Positions 9,301 to 18,738 of a stretch of 64,000 nucleotides of DNA are shown piece by piece (position 1 is the stretch's first letter; each line of letters starts with the position of its first letter). Under the pieces are notes generated by a model. That model saw only the letters and a program-made list of their open reading frames with translations, did not search any database and was not told the origin of the DNA. The stretch is taken from positions 6,722,033 to 6,786,032 of the forward strand of contig NC_135170.1 in assembly GCF_041146795.1 (NCBI RefSeq), read 5' to 3'. The translations under genes were made by a program, and so were the position numbers. The DNA comes from Maylandia zebra. Lineage: Eukaryota; Chordata; Actinopteri; Cichliformes; Cichlidae.

Positions 9301-11678
9301 CAGGATTCTGTCATTTGACAAGACGGAGTTAGATGGCAAAATATTAATAACACCATGCTAAATATCAAAATGCTCCATGTACAGTAGGTTAGAAAAAGTA
9401 TGTAAAACCCCAATACAGCATCTCCAAATGCTAACCTTAGCTGGGCCTCAGCTAATTTACAAATCAAAACTGAAGGTGTGAAGATAAGCTACGCTTATTT
9501 TGAGTTTGTTATCTGCACGATGCATCTGCTGATGCGATTGTTGCCTCAAAAACAGATCTCTGGGAAAGCTGGAAATATAATCTGAAAGAGCTTTGACATG
9601 CATCTGAAACATTAACTGTCTGTAAATGAAGAGATATCAACAGTGTACTAGTTAGATGAAAGAATAAAAAATAAAAAGAATAATGATCACTTTTTGTGCT
9701 CTACTTGTATATGGCAAATGCATATCTATTTAAACAGTTCCCCTGGCAAGTAACCACTGAATCCTGAGTAAAAACCATTAAAGAAAAACTTGACAGAACA
9801 CACTATACTGCAAACTGACAGAAAAATGTCAAACACTGCACAGTGGAGGAAACATGATGGGTCCAGGTTGATTTGTTGCTTTTGACCCCATGTACCTTAC
9901 ATGATTGATGGAGAAAATTAAGTTTATCAAGTTGTTTTGTGTATTTTTTCCTCACCTGAACAAACAACACCAGCGTCCTCGCCATGTCCACAGTTGTGTT
10001 TCCCAAATCCACTGTGTCCACACTCAATTAGAGAACTTTCACTTCCTGAACAGGCCACGTCATCAAGCCAGATTTTCCCACTTCCTGGACCAAAGTGAGC
10101 AGATGCAGTGGCCTCCACTGCTGTCCCACAGCCCAGCTGTCCACAGGCCACCTTAGCATCACTTAAGTCCCAGTCATCATCACAGACTGTTCCCCACGCA
10201 CTGCTGTGGTAGATTTCTACTCTTCCAGAGCACCGAGTGGACCCAGACCCGGATAATCTGATATGAGCACCTAGTCACAGGCACATTTGCTTAAAGAGTG
10301 TTAGTGTTTCTTTTTTGTTATTTGGCCATGGCAAAAATCAAACACATTTACCAACAATAATAATTATGAAAGATAACATACTTTGTATCATTTAAATTCT
10401 GAAGAAACCAAAAGAAACCCAATCAGCATAACCCAGCCCAACTTTCCTTCTTGTCCTTCAGTTTGGCCCAGTTATAGTGACTGGGTCACAGAGTTGTTCA
10501 TCCAAACAGAGAAAGATACATTTATTCAACACAATTTATTAGAACAATATCTCACCTGAACAGACAACACCAGCGTCCTCGCCATGTCCACAGTTGTGTG
10601 TCCCAAATCCACTGTGTCCACACTCAGTTATAGAGCTTTCAGTTCCTGAACAGGCCACATTATCAAGCCAGATTTTCCCACTTCCTGGACCAAAGTCAGC
10701 AGATGAAGTGACCTTCACCGCTTTCCGACAGCCCAGCTGTCTACAGACCACGTTGGCATCATTTAAGTCCCAGTCATCATCACAGACTGTTCCCCAGGAG
10801 CCACTGTGATAGATTTCAACCCTTCCAGAGCACCGAGTGGACCCAGACCCAGCTAGTCTGATCGGACCTATCAGCACATAATATAAACTGTATTTAATAT
10901 TTTCTTCAAGTTTTATATTCATATGAGACGCATAAGAAGAAACTTACCTGCTGCAGGTGTGGAGGACGCAAAGAGACAAGAAACTGATGAAGAGGAAAAC
11001 ATGGGATTGCTTATGATATAAAGTTAGTTAAAAATAATGTAACAAATGTTATCATTTATAAAAAAAATAAATAAATAAATAAAAACTGAGTCTTAAAGAT
11101 GTATTCATTACTGCTTCTGTATCAGAGTTATTATAGTTTTGTATCTTTTTACTTTTTGTTCTTAATTTTTCTTTTGTACCCCGCCTCTCGCCCTATGACA
11201 GCTAGTATAGGCTCCAGCGCCCCCCGCGACCCTGAAAAGGATAAACGGAAGCAAATGGATGGATGGATGTTCTTAATTTATTTTCACTTTAGCTTCCAGA
11301 GTTTAATTTCTTATTTCAGTTTCTTTTTTATTATTTGAACATGCAACTTAGTTTAGTTTTAATTGATTTAGGAAAATCACTACAGGTCTTACAATGAACA
11401 AACATAATCTTTTGAAAGCAGTTCACTCGGGCTTGTAGACTCAAGTTTCAAGTCTACCAATGCCTCATCGGGCAAGTTGTAATAAAATTCCTACTAAAAC
11501 TAATTATATTCCATCTAAATTTTTATTTTAGTTTAGTTAACTAAAAGACTTTATTTTTTACATATAGTTTTAGTTAACTATAATATTCTTGATCTGCACA
11601 ATATAAAGAAAAACATTATACGAAAAGGAAGATTTTCTTCCCAAGGGTAAAGATGTGAAGCACCTTCAGCTGCTCCAT
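1..11678 (-). CDS. SRCR-Ig transmembrane receptor, gene A (3' end beyond window)
   Basis: Minus-strand multi-exon gene encoding a predicted type I membrane receptor. Coding exons in transcript order: 11678-11642 and 10983-10948 (signal peptide), 10867-10556 and 10270-9956 (two SRCR domains), 3494-3207, 3092-2799 and 2507-2186 (three Ig-like domains), 615-481 (transmembrane) and 374 to the window edge (tail). Each junction is phase 1. Each SRCR domain has eight cysteines, the group-B pattern of the CD5/CD6/CD163/DMBT1 family. Known members bind microbial or self ligands at the surface of immune cells; that role here is inference. Introns contain L1, gag, hAT and SINE debris. The first intron begins GG rather than GT, so this copy may be mis-spliced or inactive. 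It is the inverted paralogue of the gene at 48814-56452. Confidence 0.8.
481..615 (-). CDS. Gene A exon 8: transmembrane segment
   Basis: A 135-base phase 1-1 exon encoding a leucine-rich helix ([17 protein letters not shown]) followed at once by a basic stop-transfer stretch (CRRPRATK). It matches the exon at 55917-56051 in length, splice sites and sequence, although the helix is interrupted by a proline here. Confidence 0.8.
1376..1875 (-). mobile_element. L1-like LINE 3' fragment in gene A intron
   Basis: Minus-strand open reading of about 151 codons (1835-1380). It resembles the C-terminal part of an L1-type reverse-transcriptase protein, with a zinc-knuckle-like [18 protein letters not shown] region (C-x2-C...H...C). 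It is followed in the transcript sense by a long C-run (G-run at 1330-1371 on plus). It is 5'-truncated and lies between gene A exons 8 and 7. Confidence 0.7.
2186..2507 (-). CDS. Gene A exon 7: Ig-like domain 3
   Basis: A 322-base phase 1-1 exon. The Ig-like domain has the cysteine pair FVLTCSINS and GNYSCVYEV, with several NxS/T sites (NSTF, NLTE, NNSA, NYSC). It ends VIIKY before GTAAG. The paralogous exon is 54884-55201. Confidence 0.88.
2799..3092 (-). CDS. Gene A exon 6: Ig-like domain 2
   Basis: A 294-base phase 1-1 exon. The Ig-like domain has cysteines in IGIICSIS and GLYQCQYQE and ends VRLSVTG. It matches 53063-53350. The first few codons differ, because gene A keeps a short VIFP stretch that gene B lacks. 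Confidence 0.88.
3207..3494 (-). CDS. Gene A exon 5: Ig-like domain 1
   Basis: A 288-base phase 1-1 exon encoding an Ig-like domain. It has the first cysteine in ISITCSVSS, the second in the [10 protein letters not shown] motif typical of the F strand, and a terminal VRISVTG strand before the GTAAG donor. It is near identical to 52659-52946. Predicted NxS/T glycosylation sites (NFSQ) are present. Confidence 0.88.
3838..4020. repeat. Dispersed hAT-like repeat (AAGTACTTAAGTA-rich)
   Basis: The stretch beginning GGTGGGAAGTAACAAAGTAC, with repeated TACTTTTACTCC and CTGTACTT phrases, is a sequence type I recognise as widely dispersed in fish genomes and usually filed under non-autonomous hAT elements. 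The right boundary could not be fixed. It lies in the large gene A intron. Confidence 0.45.
4789..4972 (+). repeat. L2-tailed SINE-type repeat
   Basis: Contains GCGACAGACTGGCGACCTG, CCAGGGTGTACCCCGCCTCT, GACAGCTAGGATAGGCTCCAG and ends in a GGATGGATGGATG tail. This is the common 3' end of fish L2-type LINEs and SINEs that borrow it. The tail puts it on the plus strand. A shorter copy lies at 11177-11272. Confidence 0.65.
5335..5487 (+). pseudogene. Ty3/Gypsy gag fragment
   Basis: About 50 codons reading [20 protein letters not shown] then a [12 protein letters not shown]-type stretch. This resembles the conserved C-terminal part of Gypsy gag, and the gag at 41460-42200 in this window has the related motif DLRDSMIRDQIVFG. 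No pol or LTR was found beside it, so it is a lone fragment. Confidence 0.55.
5500..5760. repeat. Dispersed repeat, probable transposon end
   Basis: The run GCTGGACTGGCCATCAGGCA, CATTCGCCTGGTGGGCTGA and GACCCTGGGCTGGACCATTT resembles a dispersed fish repeat family. No open frame or clear terminal repeat pair was seen. The class is uncertain. Confidence 0.35.
6190..6490. repeat. Imperfect repeat units, GGTCTGGCCCGGATCTGG type
   Basis: The phrase GTCTGGCCCGGATCTGG occurs at about 6212 and 6392, each followed by ATCAAGC, a TGCTGGCTGAC- or TTCTGACTGAC-like stretch and ATGTGGGCCAGG or ATATGGGCCAGG. This gives about two diverged units of roughly 180 bp. Further CTGGCCCGTGG and GGGCCAGCAC fragments follow to 7045. 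There is no evidence of coding. Confidence 0.5.
6630..6810 (+). repeat. tRNA-headed SINE
   Basis: GTGGCTGTAGCTCAGGAGG followed by TAGAGCAGGTC resembles a tRNA A-box region. The 3' part has the GCTGTATAAGAGTCAGTCCATT ending common in fish SINEs. The B-box side is degenerate, so it is read as a SINE and not as a tRNA gene. A similar 3' end (GTAAAGCGCTTTGAGGG) is at 7092-7180. Confidence 0.5.
7276..7849 (-). mobile_element. Truncated hAT (Charlie-type) transposon with BED-finger N-terminus
   Basis: The minus-strand frame 7527-7276 encodes a BED-type zinc-finger start: a basic [10 protein letters not shown] leader, [10 protein letters not shown] (C-x2-C) and a later IKRHFDTCH (H-x4-H type). This is like the N-terminus of hAT-derived transposases. 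The element end at 7849 reads CAGGGGTCGGAAACC on the minus strand, a hAT-like terminus. The DDE domain and the opposite end are missing. Confidence 0.55.
8513..9090. repeat. Dispersed repeat with A-rich tail
   Basis: A GC-richer block (GGGGCCTCTGGATGTCTGGG, TTCCATGCCTGCTTCATG) passes into a pyrimidine-rich stretch and then AAAATAAAATAAAATAAATAA. This looks like the 3' end of a retroposon, which would put it on the plus strand. I recognise it only as a repeated fish sequence. Small open frames here lack coding character. Confidence 0.4.
9956..10270 (-). CDS. Gene A exon 4: SRCR domain 2
   Basis: A 315-base phase 1-1 exon that is open throughout. It encodes a second eight-cysteine SRCR domain with [28 protein letters not shown] and [10 protein letters not shown]. 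It is followed by a GTGAG donor and then a 6.5-kb intron rich in repeats. The counterpart in the paralogue is 49760-50074. Confidence 0.9.
10556..10867 (-). CDS. Gene A exon 3: SRCR domain 1
   Basis: A 312-base phase 1-1 exon encoding one complete SRCR domain. It starts [18 protein letters not shown] and contains the family motifs [24 protein letters not shown] and the end [10 protein letters not shown]. Eight cysteines give the group-B pattern. The acceptor is TAG and the donor GTGAG. It is nearly identical to the exon at 49162-49473. Confidence 0.92.
10948..10983 (-). CDS. Gene A exon 2: second half of signal peptide
   Basis: A 36-base microexon between a CAG acceptor and a GTAAG donor, phase 1 at both ends. 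It encodes [12 protein letters not shown], hydrophobic and ending in small residues as at a signal-peptidase site. The paralogue has a 39-base equivalent at 49024-49062. Confidence 0.65.
11177..11272 (+). repeat. L2-type 3' tail with GGAT repeats
   Basis: Contains ACCCCGCCTCTCGCCCTATG, GACAGCTAGTATAGGCTCCAG-type sequence and a GGATGGATGGATG tail, matching the repeat at 4789-4972. It is a short 5'-truncated copy in the first intron of gene A. Confidence 0.65.
11642..11678 (-). CDS. Gene A exon 1: start codon and first half of signal peptide
   Basis: Twelve codons plus one base, beginning [10 protein letters not shown], aligned with exon 1 of the plus-strand paralogue (48814-48856), including similar 5' flanking sequence. 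The expected donor after the last G reads GGAAG in the transcript sense (bases 11641-11637), where the paralogue has GTAAG. Without a GT here, correct joining to exon 2 is doubtful. A GT eighteen bases inside the exon (GAAG|GTGCTT) is a possible cryptic donor and would use an upstream in-frame ATG. Confidence 0.5.
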
Positions 11679-11734
11679 AACTGACAAACAAAAGCTGCTT
11701 CATGTTATTTATTAGAACCCGGTGGCAGTAAAAT

Positions 11735-11758
11735 GAACTTCCTCTTTCGATTTCCGGT
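11735..11758 (-). promoter_or_regulatory. ETS/PU.1-like sites upstream of gene A
   Basis: Read on the minus strand, a GGAAAT element (ACCGGAAAT) is followed by GAGGAAGTTC about 60 bases before the exon-1 ATG. The same pair is conserved in the flank of the paralogue at 48734-48757. GGAA cores of this form are bound by ETS factors such as PU.1. Function is inferred only from conservation. Confidence 0.3.
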
Positions 11759-11929
11759 GTTTTTCCTCTTTTTTTAATCTCACATGCATCCGCAGGGTAT
11801 TCAAACAAAGCAGCTGTAAGGCTTGAAGTTCACACACATGATTACGTGTTGTGTAATGTTGCATAACAATGGCAAAAATAATGCTAATGATTAATCGAGT
11901 GCCTCGCAGTCAGGGGCATTGCTACACAG

Positions 11930-14900
11930 CAAAAATGCCAGTGTTGATTTTTCAGTGTTAGTAGAATTCAACAGAGTTCCGAGTTAGTTCAACACTTAAT
12001 CGAGTTAAAATAACACATCGGGAGTTGATTCCTGAAAAGTGTTAGTGTGGATTTTAGTCGTTACTGCATTTTAACACTGTGGGTGTTAAATTAGACCACA
12101 CCTTCATTTCCTGTGGAGCTCCGCATTTCAGAATCCTCGGTCGCCATTTTTTCTTGCTGCTGCGGTAAGTTTTATTCGGTTAAATATTAAGTTTTAGATT
12201 GATGTTAGAACAAGTAACATGATAACTAGTAAAAAAAAAATAGTATTTATATCAAAATACATCATCTTTAAGTGTCATATTAGAATTTTAACTCTTTTTG
12301 TTAAGTTAGACTACTGCTAGCTAGAACTCAGCAAAGTACCAGTTACTTTCCTAATATTCATTTAGCATAATCTGGCTGTTGGCAGACTGTAATGAATATT
12401 ACTTGTTAATATATATGTCACAGTTTTTATTAAATGCCTTTTATTTATTTTCGAATTAAACTGCCAAAGCCTTAGGGTCAGTGGTCTCAAACTCGCGGCC
12501 ACTTACGGCCCACGTCAGGTGAGGTGAAGAAGTATAATGCAATTTGGCCCTTAATGTGACTTTTTTTTGTGATTAGCCAAAAATGATTTAATATGAAGGC
12601 AATAAGGGCAGAGTGTTACGGGCCCTCATAGGCAGCGTAGTCCGTGCTGCAGGGAGAACTTGTGGGATGGCCCCTCCCGTGTGTGTTTGAGCGCGAGAGA
12701 GGGAGAAAGTAGGAGCTGTTACCGAGGAGAAATGGAAGAAGAAAGCATGTAAATATAATAATAACCACTGCTGCCAAAATGAGTGCCTGGTTGTAAGAAA
12801 GCTGTTAAGACTCGACTGTACACTGTGTTCGCTGACAGTAAAGCTACAAGCCCGACAACCCGACGTATTAGCCAGAGGTGTCATTACCACGTTTCAGAGC
12901 CGTGGACCTGGCCGAGGTAACAAGAGAGTACAAACATGTGGAGGGATTGGCTTTGTTAGTTCAGTGAGAGTAAAAAACTAATGTGAACACTTATTTCTGC
13001 ATTTTTATTTTGTTAAATATGAACAAAATTACAGCAGAAGTGCTGCAAAGTGTCTGACCAGAAAGAGAGGACCATTGTGTTCATTTGGTAGTTCAATTAA
13101 AGGCATCGGTTAGTTAAGAGGGAGAGGGGGGGAAATGCATTCATATTTGCAGTTTTGTCTTGTTATACAATTTTTGAAATTTAAAAACGAACAAACCAAA
13201 CGCTACATTGTCAGGAATATTTGTGTGTTTTCTCTTTATGGTTTCTGTTTTTTTGAAGTAGCCCTCCAATGAGATGGCAGTTCATTTAGGTTTGAGACCC
13301 TGCCTTAGGTGAACTAGGATGCTTAAGGGTAACCTGAGAGTATTTTTACACTATTATGGCCCCTACATCTTGTAAATTATGGGAATTTCATTATAGTGTG
13401 CATTTCTGTAGCCAGTAGGTATTTTCTTTGTTTATATTTTTTAGATTTAAATTCTTTCGTGGTAAATTAAGCATTTTCTAGTCTAAAAATGAATAACAGG
13501 GTTATATTAGGGTTTGTTAGAGAGTGGGGAGGGGTTTTATGGCTTAAAATATATAAAAATAATAAAATAGAAATATGGTTCCTACTAACCCCTGCTATAA
13601 TTGAGAGAATACTGTATTGCAGTCATATTACACAGCTTGTACTACTTAAAAATGGACCAAGGATGTTTTTTTCTTAACAAAATTAATTTTAGCTCAGTCT
13701 AAAGGAACTAGACATGCTAGATATTTTGCAAAGAAATGGTGTTATATGCTGGACCTTATTTTACTCTTGGAAGGTGGTGATATGCTGGTTCCTGAGAAGA
13801 GATGAAGTAATCAAAGTCAGCTTTTCAAGACAGCCCCAAGACTCTTCGCAACTTGTGTTCAAATGTGAGGCCGTTGTCAGGTGATAAATGCAAGGAAGAG
13901 GCACTCAACTGACATGAAACATGTCAAAGACAACATGAAGGTGACATTTCAACATAGGCAAAAAGTGGTTCAAGAACCTGCCACAGCTTCTACTGTCCTG
14001 TACCTTTTCCCAAGATTTCTGGATACACCTGGCTTGGTAAGGCATAAAATGATTTAATGACCGCTTTGTGGTTCCTTTGTTTGTTTTCTTGTTAAAGTGT
14101 TGTTTCTGTTGTTACACTTTGTGTTTAAGATTGACCAAGACTTCACAATGTTGTTTGTTGTGGAGGAAGTGTCTGGTAAGCTCCTTGCAAAGTGGCCAAC
14201 ATTCTTCAAGCCAAGGATCATCAAAGATTGCAAAAATCTGTCTCAGAGTACAGAATTGGATGAGCTGCTCATTTCTGCACAGCGTTACTCTGACGAGGGT
14301 GGTAAGTGTAAGTTGGAAATGGTAGATTTTGCATGCCTTTACAGCATTTGCTTAATTCCCACAACACAATATATCACTGGTAAACCTTTACTACAAATTG
14401 GAATACAGCTGTCCATTTTCTAAATCACATTGGGTTTCTGTATGGTATGAAAACAAGCTTACAAACATGTTAAACTTGAAATGACATTTAATGTAGTTTG
14501 AACACAAAAAAAGTTACATAATCTTACTATTGTTATGACTCGATATGTACTTCACTTGGTGGCGAGAAGATTTTAAGTCTCTAGAAATGAATTTTTATAC
14601 CAAGGCACTGGTAAACTGCCTTATTTGAAAAATTATCAGGTGTCTAAAATGTCATCATGGTATTACATACCGTGGAAAAAATGGCTGCTGGGGTCCTTTA
14701 AATGACAGTAATTGTGATGATCTTAATTCCTATTCTGTAGTTTGGAACTGCGAGGCAGCTGCCATCTTTTGCTGCTTCACTTGTTACCTCCAACATCTAA
14801 GGGAAGGACGTCTTCAAAGATTAGGATCTGGGTGCTGAGCCCAGTCTTGAAATCTTTTGGATTTACTAAATTTACTAAATATTATAGTGAAATAAATATA

Positions 14901-15010
14901 ACATGTCAAAGATGTGCTGCCTCAAGGTTGAAGTCACAAAATAATACTAAAATAAACTTCATAGTCTTCATCTCCTCTGCTCTCTCCTCTGTCCTCGTTA
15001 TAAGAAGAAT
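11930..15010 (+). pseudogene. Decayed SAMD3-like multicopy gene or element
   Basis: Open exon-like pieces resemble the multicopy SAMD3-like proteins of teleosts. Bases 13935-14036 encode MKVTFQHRQKVVQEP and then LFPRFLDTPG before GTAAG. Bases 14130-14301 encode DQDFTMLFVVEEVSGKLLAK and WPTFFKPRIIKDC before GTAAG. Bases 14742 onward read LLLLHLLPPTSKGRTSSKI. The phase between the last two pieces does not match and stops follow, so the copy looks broken. The upstream part (11930-12165), with repeated AGTGTT/AACAC phrases and a GTCGCCATTTT leader ending GGTAAG, may be its promoter and first exon. The family name rests on memory. Confidence 0.4.
12478..13302. mobile_element. Non-autonomous hAT-like element
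   Basis: The ends CAGTGGTCTCAAACT and GGTTTGAGACCCTG form imperfect inverted repeats with hAT-style CAG/CTG tips. The flanks CCTTAGGG (12470-12477) and CCTTAGGT (13303-13310) look like a diverged 8-bp target duplication. No long coding frame lies inside. It is nested in the SAMD3-like sequence. Confidence 0.5.
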
Positions 15011-16610
15011 GTAATCAACATGTGCCAATGAAACTCCACCCAAATAGATCATCTATGGTATAACTCTTATGTATCAACTTACTTTATAAACTGGCCCAAT
15101 CAGTTATTCAACAAATGTCAGGTTGCAGAAAATCGAATTATTAATGCACAATTTCATGCCACAAGAACTAAACTGTCGATAATGACTGGACCTACAGGCC
15201 AATACTTAATGCAGATGTGGATGTTCATGAGTCAGGATTGTGTTGCTGTTATTTCTACTGAATGTCGTGCACAAATGACATCTGTCTTCACTATCATGTG
15301 ACTCCCTTGTTTGTTAATTTGTGTTTTCTATTTCATTTTGCAGTATATTTTATTCTTAGTGTCCTTTAATTTTCACTCTGCTTTTACACTGGTTTTTAAA
15401 CTATTCTGTGTAGTATCTTCAAATGTCCACTAGATTTCATTACTCCTCTGTGAACGTGGAACACAACAACGTACGTGACTTTCTATTGTCTTTCTGTGTA
15501 TTCACACTCTGAATACACAGATATGCACATCTTTTTCTTCTTAAGGTTACAACAATAATGCACACTATCTACACATACAGTTTACTTATTTTAATAGGTT
15601 TTAGTGCAATCTTGATATCGGATGGATATAATAACCTCAGATCATTTATCCAGTTTCAGTTTCAGACCATCCCACTGTCACTATGGTTACTTACTGTGAT
15701 GCTTGCCACCATCATTGTTGATGTGTTTTAGATAACTAATGACCTGATTAACCTGCTTTGCAGCACAGCTGTCCCATTGCTGAATCCAGTTTGTCAGACC
15801 AGTCAACATAGGCGCTGATGTTACTTTCGAGCTGCCAGAGTGATGCTCAGCTCTGACAGAGACCTTGCCTGTGATAGCCGGCGATCAGATAGCTGAATTT
15901 ATCTTCCCTCCAGTAAACAATTCTTTTATGAGATCCAGGGATATTCAAAAACACATCCAGGGCCCAGGCTAACTTGCTGTCAGTCACTGTGACTCATTGT
16001 GAACAATTTTGCAGCAGGTCTTCAACCTGTTATCCACAAGAACAGAACTCTTTGTCTTCATCTAGTGATCACACTGTAGTATTAACATAGATTGAAGTTT
16101 TTCTCAATCAATTTGATTTTTGATGTCATTCTACTTACTCTCAACCCTTTAAATGTATTTCTCCGTCCTCATTAGCCTTTGTCATTGTGTTTGTACACAG
16201 CTCTTTTGTTTACAGATGCTTGTCATGACACTGCTACTTGCATACAGCCAGTGAAGATATTTGTAGTTCACTTTAGGATTTAGAAATAAGTTACAAGAAA
16301 TGTAGAGTATTGTAGAGACACCGACACTGCCCTGGATGCAATAAAGGCCTAAACGTATCTTAAAGTTAGGACTAGACTTTTAGGAGAACCCCCCCACCTT
16401 GGGCTGTGAAAGTAGAACAAAGGGAAGCCATAGCTTAGTGGAAATTCCCCAAGGGATACCTGAGTGGGAGTCTCAGTGCTTGTGACCTAATAATCATGTT
16501 TTGTAGAGGAGTTTGGTGTACCTTGGGTGTGGGGAGATGGCCTTTTTTAAGACGGGAAGTCATATACACAGAGACATACACACATGCACACACACGGTAT
16601 GCGCACACGC
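15010..16610. other. Intergenic stretch with no recognisable gene
   Basis: AT-rich, stop-dense sequence on both strands without splice-framed open segments or a recognised repeat end. It may include the 3' remainder of the SAMD3-like element to its left. Confidence 0.5.
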
Positions 16611-17017
16611 TGTCAGGATTTGTGTCATGTGGAGGCAAGGAAGTGACCTAAACGCAGGACTCGTGGATAGTTAAGAACTGAAGATGGTTTATTATGAAGA
16701 GTGGATAAACAGCGCAGGAACAAAAGGACCTTCTGGCTGAAAGACTGAATGGCTGGCTATACTGAACGCAGGCGGAAACGACAACATAACATCAATGACA
16801 CGACAATGAACTGGAGGAAACTGAGGACTTAAATACACAGACTGATGAGGATGATAATGAGAGACCGGTGAGTACACAGCTGAACATAATCTGGCTAACG
16901 ACATGAGAGACGAGCTGATACGGGAAAAACAGGAAGTGAGAACAACATTGATGTGGCAAAATAAACCGAACATGAACAAACTGAAATCACTGGGTCAATG
17001 ACCCAGGAACCCTGACA
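16611..17017 (-). mobile_element. Solo-LTR-like copy, TGTCAG...CTGACA family
   Basis: About 407 bp related along its length to the solo LTR at 38489-38933. Shared blocks include GTGAGTACACAGCTGAACAT, TTAAATACACAG and the end CCCAGGAACCCTGACA. Read on the minus strand it starts TGTCAGGGTTCCTGGGTC. No clean 5-bp duplication could be read here, so one end may be altered. Confidence 0.5.
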
Positions 17018-18075
17018 GTCCATGTAGAAAAAGGAGTGATACACCTGCTGCCGTCAGACCTGCAGGTATCAGGCTGTGATGTTCTCCTTTATAGTGGACA
17101 GAATTATTTGGAGTGGCACAAATAATTTGTGTGGCATCTTATCGAATGCAGAACAGCTGATTGTTCTGTAAATAGTTTGAAATCAAGGTAAAAGGTAAAT
17201 GGATGCAAATAACTTTGTTGTTTGCAAAACTTGTGCATAGGATTTTAAAATTGACAATTTATATTTGCATTTAAAGTTATGAAATATGATTCATTAAACA
17301 TGTTTGTGGTTGTTACAGTATAAATATAACATTTTCTACTCTGATTGTATGTTTTTTTGTCTGATTTTACATCAATTGTGTTATTGCAGTATGACAAAAT
17401 GAAAACATAACTGTAAATTCAGTTACGTTGCGGAAAATTGACTGCAACTTCTATTTTATTTTAAAGAACTTTATTTAACAAACAACGAGTATACAACATA
17501 CAAACAGATGAAGTATACAAAAGAACAGAAAATGAACACACAAAATCAGCAGTAAAAAGAAAAAAGTAATAATTATACACGGAAAAATTCACATATACAT
17601 GTATTGTTTTGAGAGCCTTTTTGTTGGTGGAGTCTGATATTGATTGTACAATTCCACATCCTTAAACAAATGGCAGATATGGTGTTTTATTAGTAAACTT
17701 ATATTTATGGATAAAAAATTTAGCTAAAAGTATTAACAAATTTATTATAAAAAAACATTTATCATTCTCCGTGGGGAACTTAAAGAAACAGAATAAAACA
17801 TTTTCCCATCGTAAAGAAAACTCCCTTAAAATATGGACAATAACAAAACAGCTAAATTCCTTCCAGAATCTTTGTGTAGAAGAACAGTACCAAAAAAGAT
17901 GTGTCACGGTTTCTGGATGATCCCCACAGAAAGTACAATTAGTATTTATGTCTCATTTAAATTTTACCATGTAGTGACTGGCTGGATAACATTTATGTAG
18001 AAATTTAAATGAGACTTCTTTCACCTTATTTACAATCTACGGAAGAGGATTAGGGCCACTGGAAAAAAAAACAAA

Positions 18076-18585
18076 GAATTCTGACTTTAATCTCAGAATT
18101 CTGACTTTATTCTCAGAATTCTGACTTTTTTCTCAGAATTCTGACTTTAATCTCAGAATTCTGACTTTTTTCTCAGAATTCTGACTTTAATCTCAGAATT
18201 CTGACTTTTTTCTCAGAATTCTGACTTTAATCTCAGAATTCTGACTTTATTCTCAGAATTCTGACTTTAATCTCAGAATTCTGACTTTAATCTCAGAATT
18301 CTGACTTTATTCTCAGAATTCTGACTTTAATCTCAGAATTCTGACTTTATTCTCAGAATTCTGACTTTAATCTCAGAATTCTGACTTTATTCTCAGAATT
18401 CTGACTTTTTTTCTCAGAATTCTGACTTTAATCTCAGAATTCTGACTTTTTTCTCAGAATTCTGAGATTAAAGTCAGAATTCTGACTTTAATCTCAGAAT
18501 TCTGACTTTAATCTCAGAATTCTGACTTTTTTTCTCAGAATTCTGAGATTAAAGTCAGAATTCTGACTTTAATCTCAGAATTTTG
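18076..18585. repeat. 20-bp tandem array in left inverted repeat
   Basis: About 25 copies of a 20-bp unit GAATTCTGACTTTAATCTCA, varying mainly at the TTTAA, TTTAT or TTTTT position. Some units near the inner end (18460-18560) are inverted, forming local palindromes around GAATTC. Confidence 0.93.
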
Positions 18586-18663
18586 AGGTGGGCACCTGCA
18601 GGCTTCCAGCTTCAGTGACAGCGATGTGTCCAGTTTGGCAGGTGGAGAACTAATTCACTAAAT

Positions 18664-18738
18664 ATGGTGGATATAAGTGACTTTTTGCGTGGCCGAGGGG
18701 TCCCCGAAGATGCTATTTTATTAATGGAAGAGCAGAAG
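18664..18738 (+). CDS. SAM-domain exon 1 (left arm)
   Basis: Starts ATG and encodes 25 residues (MVDISDFLRGRGVPEDAI and a LLMEEQK end) before a GTGAGT donor, phase 0. It is the first helix region of a SAM-like domain. An identical copy starts the minus-strand gene at 28208. The start is chosen because it is the first ATG and is preserved in both arms. Confidence 0.7.

Noticed and set aside
16606-17022. 5-bp duplication around the LTR-like copy at 16611-17017
   Set aside because: Flanks CACGC and GTCCA do not match, so no duplication is claimed there.
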